A stretch of 60,409 nt of DNA from a virus, in IMG/VR virus record IMGVR_UViG_3300012929_000019, positions 1-60,409 of that record. One strand, written 5' to 3'. The position numbers were made by a program, and so were the translations under genes. Positions 24,570 through 33,843 of this stretch are shown piece by piece. How positions within the stretch are numbered: position 1 is the first letter of the stretch; each line of letters starts with the position of its first letter. The notes under the pieces were generated by a model that saw only the letters and a program-made list of their open reading frames with translations, had not been told where the DNA came from and did no database searches.

Positions 24570-26528
24570 TTAATGATGCACCGCGCCCCAGTCCCAGGTA
24601 GGAGACCATCGCGTGCCCAATGCATCGAAGATCACAGGAACCGCAACACCGCCCGTGAAATTCACGGTAGGCTTAAAATCAGAGATGATATTCAAACCCC
24701 CACTACCATTCGTGAAGGCGGGGTTGTTGCTCGTCGTCACTGTATTATTTGCGACCGTATTGCCTGAACCCGAATTACCGATCGTGCTCGACAAATAGAT
24801 GAGCGTGTTTTGCGCGACGCTATTATTCGCCGCAGAGGAAATTCCACTACCGCCCAACGAACCACAACCTCCGTTGTAGCACGTGTTGTTGTAGAATTCA
24901 TTGTATTGGGGATACGCCGCAAGAATGGGCGCGGTGGTCGTGCCCGAGCCTGAGCAGGTGCTGCCTGAAGTATTATTACTCGTGCCTTGGAATCCTCGAT
25001 TGCCTAACGACGCACCCGAGGCCTTGAAGATATTATCCCTGACCGTGCCATTTTGCACACCAAAGAGCAACTGATGGCCGCTCGTCGAGGGCGCAAAAAT
25101 ATTGCGCTCAACGATGACGTTTCGGAGTCGCTCATCAGTGACTTGATTCTGCGCGATCATATCAACGAGCTCGGCTCCCGATGTACCCCCCGCGAAATTA
25201 TCAGAAAATATGATGTTTTCGGTATACTGCCCAATCCACTCACAGGACGTATTTTTGGTGTTACCGCTATGGAACTTGAACACCGAGCCCACGCTATTCG
25301 CATTCAGAAAATCGTTATCTGAGAACACGCACATACGGCACGCCGACACGCGCACAGGCTCTACGCCGCCCGCACCCGATGCGCCCGTGCCATCATAATG
25401 TCCCCCGAGCATGGCGGTGTAGAGAGAAGACACAAAAGTCGCACACGGATAAACCGAACTCCCCGTCGTGCAATTGTTCTGCGCATAATTGACGAAGGTA
25501 CCTTGCTGCGTACCAATGTTATTCATGCGCAATTGGATATAACCCATCTCGGTCGCTTGCGCGACATAGAAACTCGTATTGGTCGCATTCGACCAGAGAT
25601 TATTGAGCGTGATACGTTGAGTTGCCGTATAGGGCGGATCATAGGCGTTATTGATAAGCACCATCGCAGATGCGCCCGTGTTGCCCACGAGGTCCAACAC
25701 GCGCCCATCACTCGCCGTCGTGTCGATGCTAATCGTTCCGCTCAATTGCGGAAAGGTCGCTTGATTCACAACGGTAATAAGCGTGTTAGCACAGGCGCCA
25801 TACGCACCAATCGACCATTTAGCAACGACGCCTACATTTGAATTACCCGTGAAACTATCACCGCACTTGTAAAGCACTTGCTGGCCCGCGCTGGGCACAT
25901 GGGTCGTTGAGCTTGTGGTTTGCGTAGCCCCCGCAGGACAACCTGAGCCCACCGTCGAATTAAAATAGCAAGTGGTCGCCGTGTTGGGGAATCCATTGGA
26001 GCTAATTGGATCATAAGCCGTGATTGTAGTTGTGCAGCTTGCTGTATTGCCCGCCTGATCAGTAGCTGTGACCTGCGCTGTGTACAGCGTATCTGAACCC
26101 TGCGTGACATACAAATGCGCTGCCACGCCCCCCGTCGCCACATTACGGCTGTTGCCATTCGGGTTTGAGCCATAAGCCCAGGTCGAAGTTCCTGAAGAAC
26201 CACTGTCGCCAAAATTCCATGAATAGGTCACATCCTGAAATGCCGTCATGTTGCCTGTCACGGTCGAGTCAGTGCTCGCGGTCGCATCGAAAAAGACCAA
26301 GAGAGGTGAAACACCCGTGGAACGGGGATTGCTCACGCTAAGAGTAATGGGGCCCGACGTAACAGGACAAGGGGACGAGGGCGGCGGGTTGATGCACACG
26401 AGCTGCCCATTAAACTCAATGGGCGTTCCCCCCAGCGCAAAACAAAACGCGCCCGCAAGGCATGCGGAGGAGAAAAACGCAAGCAGGGGCGCTATTGACA
26501 ATGTAAACCAAGAGCGAAATAGTTTCAT
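24570..26528 (-). CDS. Signal-peptide protein with PKD-like and right-handed beta-helix domains
   Basis: 652 residues. Residues 1-25 are a basic-hydrophobic signal peptide (MKLFRSWF then LLAFFSSACLAGA). A PKD-like domain follows (residues about 70-165, TYSWNFGDSG ... VTATD). The rest is an Asn/Gly/Ser-rich parallel beta-helix like pectate-lyase or tailspike folds (IIFSDNFAGG, VIVERNIFAPS, GTVRDNIFKAS). A cleavable signal is unusual for a virion protein, so it may be exported by the infected cell. It starts 2 bases after the large fibre gene stop. Confidence 0.6.
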   Translation of the reverse strand: MKLFRSWFTLSIAPLLAFFSSACLAGAFCFALGGTPIEFNGQLVCINPPPSSPCPVTSGPITLSVSNPRSTGVSPLLVFFDATASTDSTVTGNMTAFQDVTYSWNFGDSGSSGTSTWAYGSNPNGNSRNVATGGVAAHLYVTQGSDTLYTAQVTATDQAGNTASCTTTITAYDPISSNGFPNTATTCYFNSTVGSGCPAGATQTTSSTTHVPSAGQQVLYKCGDSFTGNSNVGVVAKWSIGAYGACANTLITVVNQATFPQLSGTISIDTTASDGRVLDLVGNTGASAMVLINNAYDPPYTATQRITLNNLWSNATNTSFYVAQATEMGYIQLRMNNIGTQQGTFVNYAQNNCTTGSSVYPCATFVSSLYTAMLGGHYDGTGASGAGGVEPVRVSACRMCVFSDNDFLNANSVGSVFKFHSGNTKNTSCEWIGQYTENIIFSDNFAGGTSGAELVDMIAQNQVTDERLRNVIVERNIFAPSTSGHQLLFGVQNGTVRDNIFKASGASLGNRGFQGTSNNTSGSTCSGSGTTTAPILAAYPQYNEFYNNTCYNGGCGSLGGSGISSAANNSVAQNTLIYLSSTIGNSGSGNTVANNTVTTSNNPAFTNGSGGLNIISDFKPTVNFTGGVAVPVIFDALGTRWSPTWDWGAVHH

Positions 26529-26530
26529 GG

Positions 26531-29500
26531 TTACGCCGTGACGTTGCAGAATTGAACGGGGATGTAATTATCGACCAAATTGCCATTCGATCCTGCGCCC
26601 GAGATTTCAGAGAGCGCGATGGAGGCAGGGAGCACGGTGGAGGTCGCCGAATAAATACCTTGCCCAGGAACATACTGCATAGAGTTGCTCGGCACCTGCC
26701 CAATCAGACCTTGAAGCTGAGGGCCCGGCCCCAACGGCACAACCACGTTCGAGATCGAAGCACCATTGGCGTTGGCAAATGTCGTATTAGACATCACCCC
26801 CACAAAGAGATCGATGCCTCCCGTAAAAAATACGTTCATGGGCGCGGAGAACCGTCGAATGCCTGAGATCGACGCATTGGAATTGCCCGAGGAGTTGGCC
26901 CATGCATAGCTCTGCGATCCACTCGAGGCGAGTGACAGGGTCGACACGTTGAGCGTGTAGAGCCCGACATACAGGGAAAGCGTCTGCGCCTCGGTGGACA
27001 ACGACAGGTTTGACAACGAGATCGAGGCCATCATATCGACGCGCGATGCCGTGAACCCGGGGAACGCCGCAACCACGGGATACACCTGCACCGCACCCAC
27101 CCCGTATTGCGTCAAGGTCGTATTCATCACGGGGGACGGGGCTTGGAAGAATTGTGGCTGATTCAAATTCGTGGTACCGGGGCCCGAGATAATCAGCGTG
27201 CCCGCCGACCATCCTGCCGTGATCATGCCCGCTGCCGAAATATTCAACGATGATTCTGCGTAGGTCGAGGAGCTCGATTGCCCTGTCGTGTTTCCTTGCA
27301 CGTAGATCGTACCCGCGGTACCCGCGGTACCCGCATTACCCACGAGGCTAATCGTCATCGAGCCCGCATTGGTAGAGCCCGACAACGTGATATTGTTACC
27401 GCCTATAAGTACAAGCTGATTCGACGCAAGGCCCGTATTACCTGCCGTGTTTCCCCCCGTCGAGAAACCCGCCGATAACAACGTGACACCGGTCGTATTG
27501 GGCGCAGAGATATAGATCGAACCGCCCGAGTTGCCCACCGAGACGATGCCGCCGCCGATCAATGACAGGGTACGCGCGTCATAGGTCGCGGAAGTCGCGC
27601 CCGTCGTGTTGGTACCCGCGGCATACACCCCAATCGTCTGCACGCTCTGCGCCCCGCCTTGCGCTGAGATCATCAAAGAGCCATTCGTCACGCCCACGGA
27701 CACCGCGCCCGCGCCCACGACCGACAGGGCCGAGGCCGCGATCACGCCCGAGGAACTCTGCGTCGTGTTGCTGATCGCATACGCGTTCAAACTCACGTTG
27801 TCAGAGATGATGACCGCGCCGCCCGAATTTCCTACATAAATGTTCCCCACGCCGCTCAATGACAACGTGCGGGCGTCATAGGTCGAGGACGATGTGCCCG
27901 TGGTGTTGCCTCGCGCATAGGCGCCCAACGTCTGCACACTCTGCGTGACGTAGGAGGCAGAGGCCGTGATGGTGCCCGCATTGAGGCCGAAGGAGACATT
28001 GTTAGCATTCGAGAGCGTCACCGCGCTGTAGCCCGCAGCTTGCGTGCCCGCCGACACGTTCACGATGACTGCTCCCGTGATCGTCCCCGCGCTAAGGCCA
28101 AAAGAGACGTTGTTGGTATTCGCGAACGTGAGGGCAGATACATTCGAGGCTTGCGTGCCCGCGCTCACATTGATCGCGCTCAGGAGCCCCGCGGTCGAGG
28201 GCACGGTGTAGGAGCCCACCACCGAGCTGTTCGTGAGATAAAGCGTCAATCCGTTCGAGTTGCCCAGGGTCAAGGTCGAGTAGGCGAACGACGTATTGGA
28301 ATCCGACACCGCGACAGGTTGCACGGTTTGCGTCGGCACCGTGTAAGAGGCAACGATAGAGCCATTCGACGAGTAGAAGGACGCACCGTTCAAATTCCCG
28401 AGCTTCAACGTCGAGAAAGCAAACGAGCCATTAGAGCCCGACACCGCCACGGGCTGCGTGCTCTGCGAAGGAACGGTATAAGAACCTACCACTGAGCTAT
28501 TGGTGAGATACAACGTCAGCCCATTAGAATTGCCCAGGGTGAGCGTCGAGAACGCAAATGAGGTGTTGGAATCAGAGATCGCAACGGGCTGCACGGTCTG
28601 CGTCGGCACGGTGTAGGACGCGGTAAGGACGGAGGAATTCGACAGCCCAAACGAGATGCCGTTAGAGTTCGCAAAGGACAACGTGCCGGTTGTCTGCGTC
28701 TGCGTGCCCGCGATAATCGCCGCCATGCCCGCCGCAGGCCCCGGGTTCACGGTCGCCGTGACGACACCCGCGGTGTTCATGCCAAACGTGACACCGTTCG
28801 AGTTTGAGAACACTACCGTGCCCGAGCTAGCAAAATTCGTCCCCGCAGAAATTGCAACGCCCGTCGATCCCGTGCCTCCGCCCACCGCACCCGACAGGAC
28901 GAGCGAGCCGTTAGAGAATCCTACCGACAAACCTCCTGCTCCCTGCACCGACATCGAGCGCGCATCGAACGTGCCCGAGGAGCCTTGCGTCGTATTTCCT
29001 ATCGCATATGCACCCTCAGTCTGAACCGATTGCGCGAGGACGGAGCCCGTCAGTGTTCCATTGCTCAGGCCAAAGGAAATGTTGTTGGAGTTCGAGAAGG
29101 TGAGCGCTGTAGCATTCGATGACTGCACGCCCGCTGATACCTTTAGCGCACTCAACAACCCTGCGGTCACGGGAACAGTGTAAGAGCCCGTGATCGTACC
29201 CGCATTCACGCCAAACGCGAGGCCGTTTGAATTGGAAAATGAAACGTAGGAGACAATCACACCCCCTGCCGAATCACTGACCCCTATACCGCTGAGTAGC
29301 CCTGCGGTCGAGGGCACGGTATACGATCCTGTAAGGGTAGAGCCCGCGACCCCGAACGACATCCCATGAGCGTTCGAGAACAGTACGCCCGTAAGGGTCG
29401 CGCCTCCATTGCTCCCGCTCACTCCCATCCCAGAAATGAGCCCTGCGGTCACGGGAACGGTGTAAGAGCCCGTGAGCGTCGAGCCATTGAGCCCAAAGGC

Positions 29501-30058
29501 GAGCCCGTTCGAGTTTGACAGAACGATGGAGGATAGATTAGCGGCTGCATTCGAGACCGAGAAATTGACACCCGTCTGATAGGAGGCGGAAGCCGTGACG
29601 TTGCCCAACACATCCATGCCAAACGTCACATTGTTCGCATTACCAAAAGCCGCCGTGCCCGTCGTCGTGACATTGGTTCCCGCCGCAATCGCCACGCCCG
29701 CCGCTCCGCCGCCCGTCGCGGAGATGACGATGTTGCTGCCCACAATGCCTGCGGAAATGATGCCCGCACCTGACACACCCATCGAACGCGCGTCGAAAGT
29801 GCTCGCACTATTGATCGTCGTATTACCGAGTGCCGTGACACCCAAGGTTTGATTTGATTGCGAAACGGAGGCCGTAATGTGCCCATCGAGCGTCGGGCCA
29901 AAAGAAACGTTATTGGCGTTTGAAAATGCTCCTATGACCTCGGTCCCCTGCACACTGAGCGACACCGAATGCGACGAGTTCCAATGAGAGGGTCGTATCT
30001 CATAGGACGTATTATCAGGGGTCGTTGCAGAAAGTACATGTAGGACAGTGCCGGGCAT
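26531..30058 (-). CDS. Large repetitive fibre-like protein (1175 aa)
   Basis: The first ~950 residues are tandem ~40-45-residue beta units with recurring cores (SNSNGLAFGLN, TLTGSYTVP, TAGLLSGIGVS, NTTQSSSG). The C-terminal ~200 residues are non-repetitive and end in YIPVQFCNVTA. The repeat type and C-terminal layout are shared with 16687-18744. Probably a trimeric fibre or adhesin contacting the host. No chaperone or catalytic motif is seen. The start lies after only a weak Shine-Dalgarno. Confidence 0.65.
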   Translation of the reverse strand: MPGTVLHVLSATTPDNTSYEIRPSHWNSSHSVSLSVQGTEVIGAFSNANNVSFGPTLDGHITASVSQSNQTLGVTALGNTTINSASTFDARSMGVSGAGIISAGIVGSNIVISATGGGAAGVAIAAGTNVTTTGTAAFGNANNVTFGMDVLGNVTASASYQTGVNFSVSNAAANLSSIVLSNSNGLAFGLNGSTLTGSYTVPVTAGLISGMGVSGSNGGATLTGVLFSNAHGMSFGVAGSTLTGSYTVPSTAGLLSGIGVSDSAGGVIVSYVSFSNSNGLAFGVNAGTITGSYTVPVTAGLLSALKVSAGVQSSNATALTFSNSNNISFGLSNGTLTGSVLAQSVQTEGAYAIGNTTQGSSGTFDARSMSVQGAGGLSVGFSNGSLVLSGAVGGGTGSTGVAISAGTNFASSGTVVFSNSNGVTFGMNTAGVVTATVNPGPAAGMAAIIAGTQTQTTGTLSFANSNGISFGLSNSSVLTASYTVPTQTVQPVAISDSNTSFAFSTLTLGNSNGLTLYLTNSSVVGSYTVPSQSTQPVAVSGSNGSFAFSTLKLGNLNGASFYSSNGSIVASYTVPTQTVQPVAVSDSNTSFAYSTLTLGNSNGLTLYLTNSSVVGSYTVPSTAGLLSAINVSAGTQASNVSALTFANTNNVSFGLSAGTITGAVIVNVSAGTQAAGYSAVTLSNANNVSFGLNAGTITASASYVTQSVQTLGAYARGNTTGTSSSTYDARTLSLSGVGNIYVGNSGGAVIISDNVSLNAYAISNTTQSSSGVIAASALSVVGAGAVSVGVTNGSLMISAQGGAQSVQTIGVYAAGTNTTGATSATYDARTLSLIGGGIVSVGNSGGSIYISAPNTTGVTLLSAGFSTGGNTAGNTGLASNQLVLIGGNNITLSGSTNAGSMTISLVGNAGTAGTAGTIYVQGNTTGQSSSSTYAESSLNISAAGMITAGWSAGTLIISGPGTTNLNQPQFFQAPSPVMNTTLTQYGVGAVQVYPVVAAFPGFTASRVDMMASISLSNLSLSTEAQTLSLYVGLYTLNVSTLSLASSGSQSYAWANSSGNSNASISGIRRFSAPMNVFFTGGIDLFVGVMSNTTFANANGASISNVVVPLGPGPQLQGLIGQVPSNSMQYVPGQGIYSATSTVLPASIALSEISGAGSNGNLVDNYIPVQFCNVTA

Positions 30059-30140
30059 TTGCGCTTTACTCTAATAAAAATGGGGCTTGACGCTTACTCT
30101 ATTATTGTACGGTATCCTAATAAATGGCTCTACGCCTCCC

Positions 30141-30569
30141 TCACGGACAGGTGCAAGCTCCCGTAGGCGCAACGGTCGGGGTGAGAACAGGAGTCCAACA
30201 AGTAGGCGACGGCGCTCGAACCCAAGTCGTTGTCTGCGTCCAAGAGCCCGCATACCCCGTAGGGCATTGAATGGTCGCGGTCGTCGTCACTGGTTGCGCA
30301 GGACAAACGAGGACACAGGAGCCTGCAGGCGCGGAGGTGGGTGACACGACCGCGGTCCAGCACTGCGGATACGGCGCCTGCACCCAGGTCGTGTATTGCG
30401 ACCACGAGCCCATGTACCCCGAAGGGCATTGCACGATGGTGACAGAGTTTGCGGGCGCGGGTCCGCATTTATGCCGATGACCGATCGCGCTCGAGGCGAT
30501 AGGCGCGCTCGCCTGGCCCACCGCATTGAGCGTGACGATCATCAGGAGTCCGAACCATAATGATCTCAT
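30141..30569 (-). CDS. Secreted-type protein with two tandem Cys/Trp repeats (142 aa)
   Basis: Residues 1-22 form a signal peptide (MRSLWFGLLMIVTLNAVGQASA). The mature part is two ~50-residue repeats with the pattern QCPxGYxGSWxQxTTWVxAP followed by CWTxVxxPTxAPxGxC. ATG at 30569 is chosen because it lies one base after the upstream glycosyltransferase stop. The longer frame from 30608 would add residues inside that gene. I do not recognise the repeat family. Conserved Cys and Trp suggest disulfide-stapled extracellular modules. Confidence 0.6.
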   Translation of the reverse strand: MRSLWFGLLMIVTLNAVGQASAPIASSAIGHRHKCGPAPANSVTIVQCPSGYMGSWSQYTTWVQAPYPQCWTAVVSPTSAPAGSCVLVCPAQPVTTTATIQCPTGYAGSWTQTTTWVRAPSPTCWTPVLTPTVAPTGACTCP

Positions 30570-30570
30570 G

Positions 30571-31689
30571 TCAATATCCCATCTGAGGTTGGCCCAACAA
30601 AAAATCACTCCAGCGATGCTGCGCTAGCGCCACATATTTTTTGAGCGCCGTGCGCCCCTCCTCGACCGCATGCAAGGGATTATGGAGCAAGCCCATCGCG
30701 ACCCGCATGATCGAGGAGGGATCCTCCGCCGCCGCCCACCATGCGGTAGGCGTCCATTCAAGCGATGAGGTCGTGACTGACGGCACGCCCTCCGCGATCC
30801 CGTCCGCGGTACACACGTTGAACGTCTCATCGAACGAGGGCTGAATGAGCAAATGCATGTTAGCCGTGATATCGCGGAACTGCGGCCAAGAAGCCCAGGG
30901 CACCTCGACAATTTGGGCGTGAGGGAGGTTCGCATACAACTCAGCACGCGACTCGATCATTCGCTCACCCCCATCGGGCCGCTTCGAGTTCACATAGAGC
31001 TCCACGTTATAGCCCATCGCTTTACCGATCATCACCGCGGCCTCTGCCGCACAGAGCTGATTCTTCCATGGACGTGAGGCGCCAAAAGAACCTAGGCGCA
31101 AGGTGTTGCCGATCTTCTGCGGTGTGAAAGGCTGCACAAAAGAAGTCGTGTCGTAGAGATTGGGCAGCAACAACGCCTCAACCCCGAAAGACCCTGAGAT
31201 AAATTTTGCTACCCGCTCATTGTTCGCCGCCACCCGAATGTTGTGCATCATCTCCTGATAGCCCGCGACCTCCCGAATATTCTTGATCCCATTCTTATCG
31301 ATCGACAAATATGCACAGCCCGAGTGATTGAGTTGCACGAACGTAATATCGGGATATGCGATCGCGAGGTGATAGAAATTGATCGGCAAAATCCAAGAGG
31401 GCGCAGACACAATGACATGCGTGATAGGACGACCGCCCACGCGCTCTGCCGCTTGGAGCTTTGCCCATAGCATTTTGACTTCACCGCCCTTGCCTGCGGA
31501 CGAATCAAGAGACCAGGTCTCAGTCTGCACGCCTGCGCGGCGCAGGACCTTCAACGTGTTGGTCGCAGTGACTCCAAGGCCGATATGGCAAACGCCCTGG
31601 ATCGCAGCAAAATTCTTGATCGCTAAGATAACGCGAGCAGACACCAATGAGGGCGCGACATCATGCGGAGGTTTTATTTTTTTCGGCAC
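30571..31689 (-). CDS. Glycosyltransferase, GT-B (GT4-like)
   Basis: 372 residues from a GTG start. The C-terminal domain has LGSFGASRPWKNQ and QPSFDETFNVCTADGIAEGVPSV (split here as SFDETFNVC and GIAEGVPSV), the nucleotide-sugar site of GT4-type enzymes; the second Glu of the usual E-x7-E is Asp. The N-terminal Rossmann-like half contains GVCHIGLGVTATNTL. Together with the GT-A enzyme at 23818-24549 it suggests a glycosylation function in the late operon. Confidence 0.75.
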   Translation of the reverse strand: MPKKIKPPHDVAPSLVSARVILAIKNFAAIQGVCHIGLGVTATNTLKVLRRAGVQTETWSLDSSAGKGGEVKMLWAKLQAAERVGGRPITHVIVSAPSWILPINFYHLAIAYPDITFVQLNHSGCAYLSIDKNGIKNIREVAGYQEMMHNIRVAANNERVAKFISGSFGVEALLLPNLYDTTSFVQPFTPQKIGNTLRLGSFGASRPWKNQLCAAEAAVMIGKAMGYNVELYVNSKRPDGGERMIESRAELYANLPHAQIVEVPWASWPQFRDITANMHLLIQPSFDETFNVCTADGIAEGVPSVTTSSLEWTPTAWWAAAEDPSSIMRVAMGLLHNPLHAVEEGRTALKKYVALAQHRWSDFLLGQPQMGY

Positions 31690-31697
31690 GTCGTCAC

Positions 31698-32054
31698 TTA
31701 CCCATTCCCATTCTTACCATTCACCTTCACGGGATCATCGATCGTCGCCTTCAATTGATAGGAACGGCTCGTAGGCAATAAATCGGTGAGTGAATTAACT
31801 CCATAGCCGACCCCAATGGCTGAGGTGATATTCAATTGGTCGAAGGACATCAGCACCACGAAGGCCAGAACGTTGCCCACGATCGTGCTCAATGTTTCAG
31901 GCCAATGGCACAGATAAAGCCTATAAGACATGGGCTTACCCGTCTGATTGACCACCGCAAGTTGCTTCAGGCCATTCGACACAGACGCGAGCATCATGAG
32001 CAGGAACAATGACAAAGGAGAAGAGAGCAGCGCCTTCAAGGCGCTCATCGTCAC
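31698..32054 (-). CDS. Small membrane protein (118 aa)
   Basis: Two hydrophobic segments are visible: residues ~8-27 (LLSSPLSLFLLMMLASV) and ~58-76 (LSTIVGNVLAFVVLMSF). A polar C-terminus ends NGKNGNG. The start overlaps the upstream stop (ATGA). Size and two membrane spans fit holin-like or superinfection-exclusion proteins, but no lysin gene is visible nearby, so the role is open. Confidence 0.55.
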   Translation of the reverse strand: MTMSALKALLSSPLSLFLLMMLASVSNGLKQLAVVNQTGKPMSYRLYLCHWPETLSTIVGNVLAFVVLMSFDQLNITSAIGVGYGVNSLTDLLPTSRSYQLKATIDDPVKVNGKNGNG

Positions 32055-32326
32055 GCGTGCCCCACATGCTCAGCATCCCAAGCGAGGATCGCTTGCGCCT
32101 CTTCACGCGATACGAAAGAGTAGGAGATCGCATCGATCTTGCCATGGGTTAAGAGCACACGATTACCGATCTTGGCATGATAGTCTTGCATATCGGTCAC
32201 TGAAATCGTCGTCACTCCTTCGCGCTTCAGCTTCCATAACAACAGCGTAAACATCTTCTCCCAATGCTCGCGTACTTGCTCGAGGATCAGCGTATCGGCG
32301 CTCACTTCTACATCGCGTCCTTTCAT
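32051..32326 (-). CDS. Hypothetical protein (91 aa)
   Basis: Starts MKGRDVEVSADTLILEQV; the ATG overlaps the upstream HTH gene stop (ATGA), which decides this start over one 14 codons upstream. It contains a helix (VREHWEKMFTLLLWKLKREG) and a small C-terminal alpha/beta part. It overlaps the membrane protein start by ATGA as well. No family recognised. Confidence 0.55.
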   Translation of the reverse strand: MKGRDVEVSADTLILEQVREHWEKMFTLLLWKLKREGVTTISVTDMQDYHAKIGNRVLLTHGKIDAISYSFVSREEAQAILAWDAEHVGHA

Positions 32327-32586
32327 ATCTCTTTCCACGTCCGTCCTCGCCTGATCTTCGACACGCACTGTTGCGTCACCCCTAACCTTGCTGCGAGCAC
32401 CGCAGCCAATTCCACTCCGTACTTGATCTCCTTCACCTGTTCCAACGTCAACCGCACATTGCCCCGCGTCCCTGCTATCCGTCGTCGCACATGAGTCCTA
32501 GATGATCCGAGCCGTGAATACAAAGGTCCACGGAGCAGATCATCTAGGCCAATGCCTAAGGGCTTCTCATCATCACGCGGTTCCAT
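32323..32586 (-). CDS. Helix-turn-helix DNA-binding protein (87 aa)
   Basis: Residues 44-87 carry a helix-turn-helix: LTLEQVKEIKYGVELAA followed by LAARLGVTQQCVSKIRRG, ending in a basic tail. The N-terminal half is less ordered. It overlaps the VWA gene by 14 bases and the next gene by ATGA. It could be a small regulator of the late operon or a packaging DNA binder. Confidence 0.7.
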   Translation of the reverse strand: MEPRDDEKPLGIGLDDLLRGPLYSRLGSSRTHVRRRIAGTRGNVRLTLEQVKEIKYGVELAAVLAARLGVTQQCVSKIRRGRTWKEI

Positions 32587-33295
32587 TTCCTGGCGTCACT
32601 CCTGTCGCCGGAGGTATTGCCTTGCTTGTCACCGCATCAATCTGCGCCTGCACCTCTTGCGCTAAAAACGCATTCTGTGCCGCATCCATCGCACAGCTCG
32701 CAATGATCGTATCCGATGAATAACGTGCGGTAGCAGCGTATGCACTTCGAGTTCCCATCGCATTCGATGTCGTGCTCAACGTCTTACCCTGCTTAAAACC
32801 CATCGTCGAACCCACCGCCCACGCATCCTGATTCGCGCCCAAATAAATGAAGTCCCAGGAAAATTCATTCTGTTGCGTCGTGAGCATGGTCTTGATCTTC
32901 TCGCCCGTGTACTCACGCGAGTGATTTTCATAACCATCGGTGATCACGACAAACAACACCTTACCCGGGCGCTCGTGCTCAGGCAACGATTGAAATCGTG
33001 CGCCCGCCGCCGTGATGGTACGGCCCATCGCATCGAGCAACGCGGTCATACCTCGCGGCACATAAGTCGCATTATTGAGCTTCGGGTGTGCGATCACGTC
33101 ACGGCGTTCCCCCGGCTCATACTGATCGTCGAACTGCACCACCTGCAACGTGCAACGCTGATGTGATTCGCGCGCGGTCTTCTGTTGCGCCTCGAGGAAC
33201 GTATTGAAGCCCCCGATCGTGTCAGCCACCAAGCCCGCCATCGAACCCGACTTATCAATGATCGCTGTAATATCTGTGTGATTTGCATTCGTCAT
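32573..33295 (-). CDS. VWA-domain protein
   Basis: 240 residues. The metal-ion-dependent adhesion site is complete: IDKSGSM (13-19), the Thr in RGMTALLDAMG, and VVITDGYENHS. The rest of the fold is standard, with a C-terminal Ala-rich tail. VWA proteins bind partners through Mg. In phages they occur near structural and terminase genes with unknown targets. It begins 1 base or less after the preceding small gene stop (TAAATG). Confidence 0.8.
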   Translation of the reverse strand: MTNANHTDITAIIDKSGSMAGLVADTIGGFNTFLEAQQKTARESHQRCTLQVVQFDDQYEPGERRDVIAHPKLNNATYVPRGMTALLDAMGRTITAAGARFQSLPEHERPGKVLFVVITDGYENHSREYTGEKIKTMLTTQQNEFSWDFIYLGANQDAWAVGSTMGFKQGKTLSTTSNAMGTRSAYAATARYSSDTIIASCAMDAAQNAFLAQEVQAQIDAVTSKAIPPATGVTPGNGTA

Positions 33296-33475
33296 TTAGT
33301 TCTCCTCAAATTTCAATTCCAAAAATAAATTCTTACCCACGAGCTTCGCCAGATGCTGTATCGCCTCATCCATCGTCCGTTGCGCTACCGATCGATATAG
33401 CCACGCCGCATCTTTTTCGCGCTGTGTCTCCACATACCATCCATCACCCGCAACGTAGCGCAATCGCATGTTCAT
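33296..33475 (-). CDS. Hypothetical small protein (59 aa)
   Basis: Starts MNMRLRYVAGDGWYVETQ and ends ...LELKFEEN. The ATG overlaps the upstream stop as ATGA, and its TAA directly abuts the VWA gene ATG. The fold looks like a small beta-alpha unit (a strand with GDGWYVET, then helix TMDEAIQHLAKLV). Its stop region contains GAGGAG, which serves as the VWA Shine-Dalgarno. Confidence 0.65.
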   Translation of the reverse strand: MNMRLRYVAGDGWYVETQREKDAAWLYRSVAQRTMDEAIQHLAKLVGKNLFLELKFEEN

Positions 33476-33843
33476 TGCACCGTCGCTCCCCCGGTCACGA
33501 CGTTCGCTACATCCTGCCGGTACCTCGCGTACTGCTCCTCCGTCATGTATGCTTTCGCAAACTCCGTCACATCAAACCCGCGCGCCATCAGCTCCTCGCC
33601 GATCGCCATCGAGCAGATGATCAGCTCACCCAAGACGCAGGATTTTACCCAGGGGACATAAGAGGCGCGCAAGGTCGTGCATTGATCGCACGTGCAATGT
33701 CCCGCGCAAAACTTCTGAGCATTCTCACAAGTCCATTGCATGTGGCCGCCCATTCCTTGCCGCGCGGCGTCGTGCTCGACCGCAAACGGACGCGAGATGG
33801 CCCGCCAATGATTTCTCTCCATAGCGTGCGATGTACAACGCAC
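33472..33843 (-). CDS. Cys-containing hypothetical protein
   Basis: Up to 123 residues from a GTG at 33843; an ATG at 33822 is also possible and neither has a good Shine-Dalgarno. The central CENAQKFCAGHCTCDQC cluster suggests a metal site. The C-terminal half is helical (FDVTEFAKAYMTEEQYARYRQDV). It overlaps the 99-residue gene by 98-119 bases, so the true start may be later. Confidence 0.45.
   Translation of the reverse strand: MRCTSHAMERNHWRAISRPFAVEHDAARQGMGGHMQWTCENAQKFCAGHCTCDQCTTLRASYVPWVKSCVLGELIICSMAIGEELMARGFDVTEFAKAYMTEEQYARYRQDVANVVTGGATVQ

Noticed and set aside
26531-30058. Repeats as a possible CRISPR or VNTR array
   Set aside because: The repeats are diverged, in frame and protein-coding fibre repeats without constant spacers.
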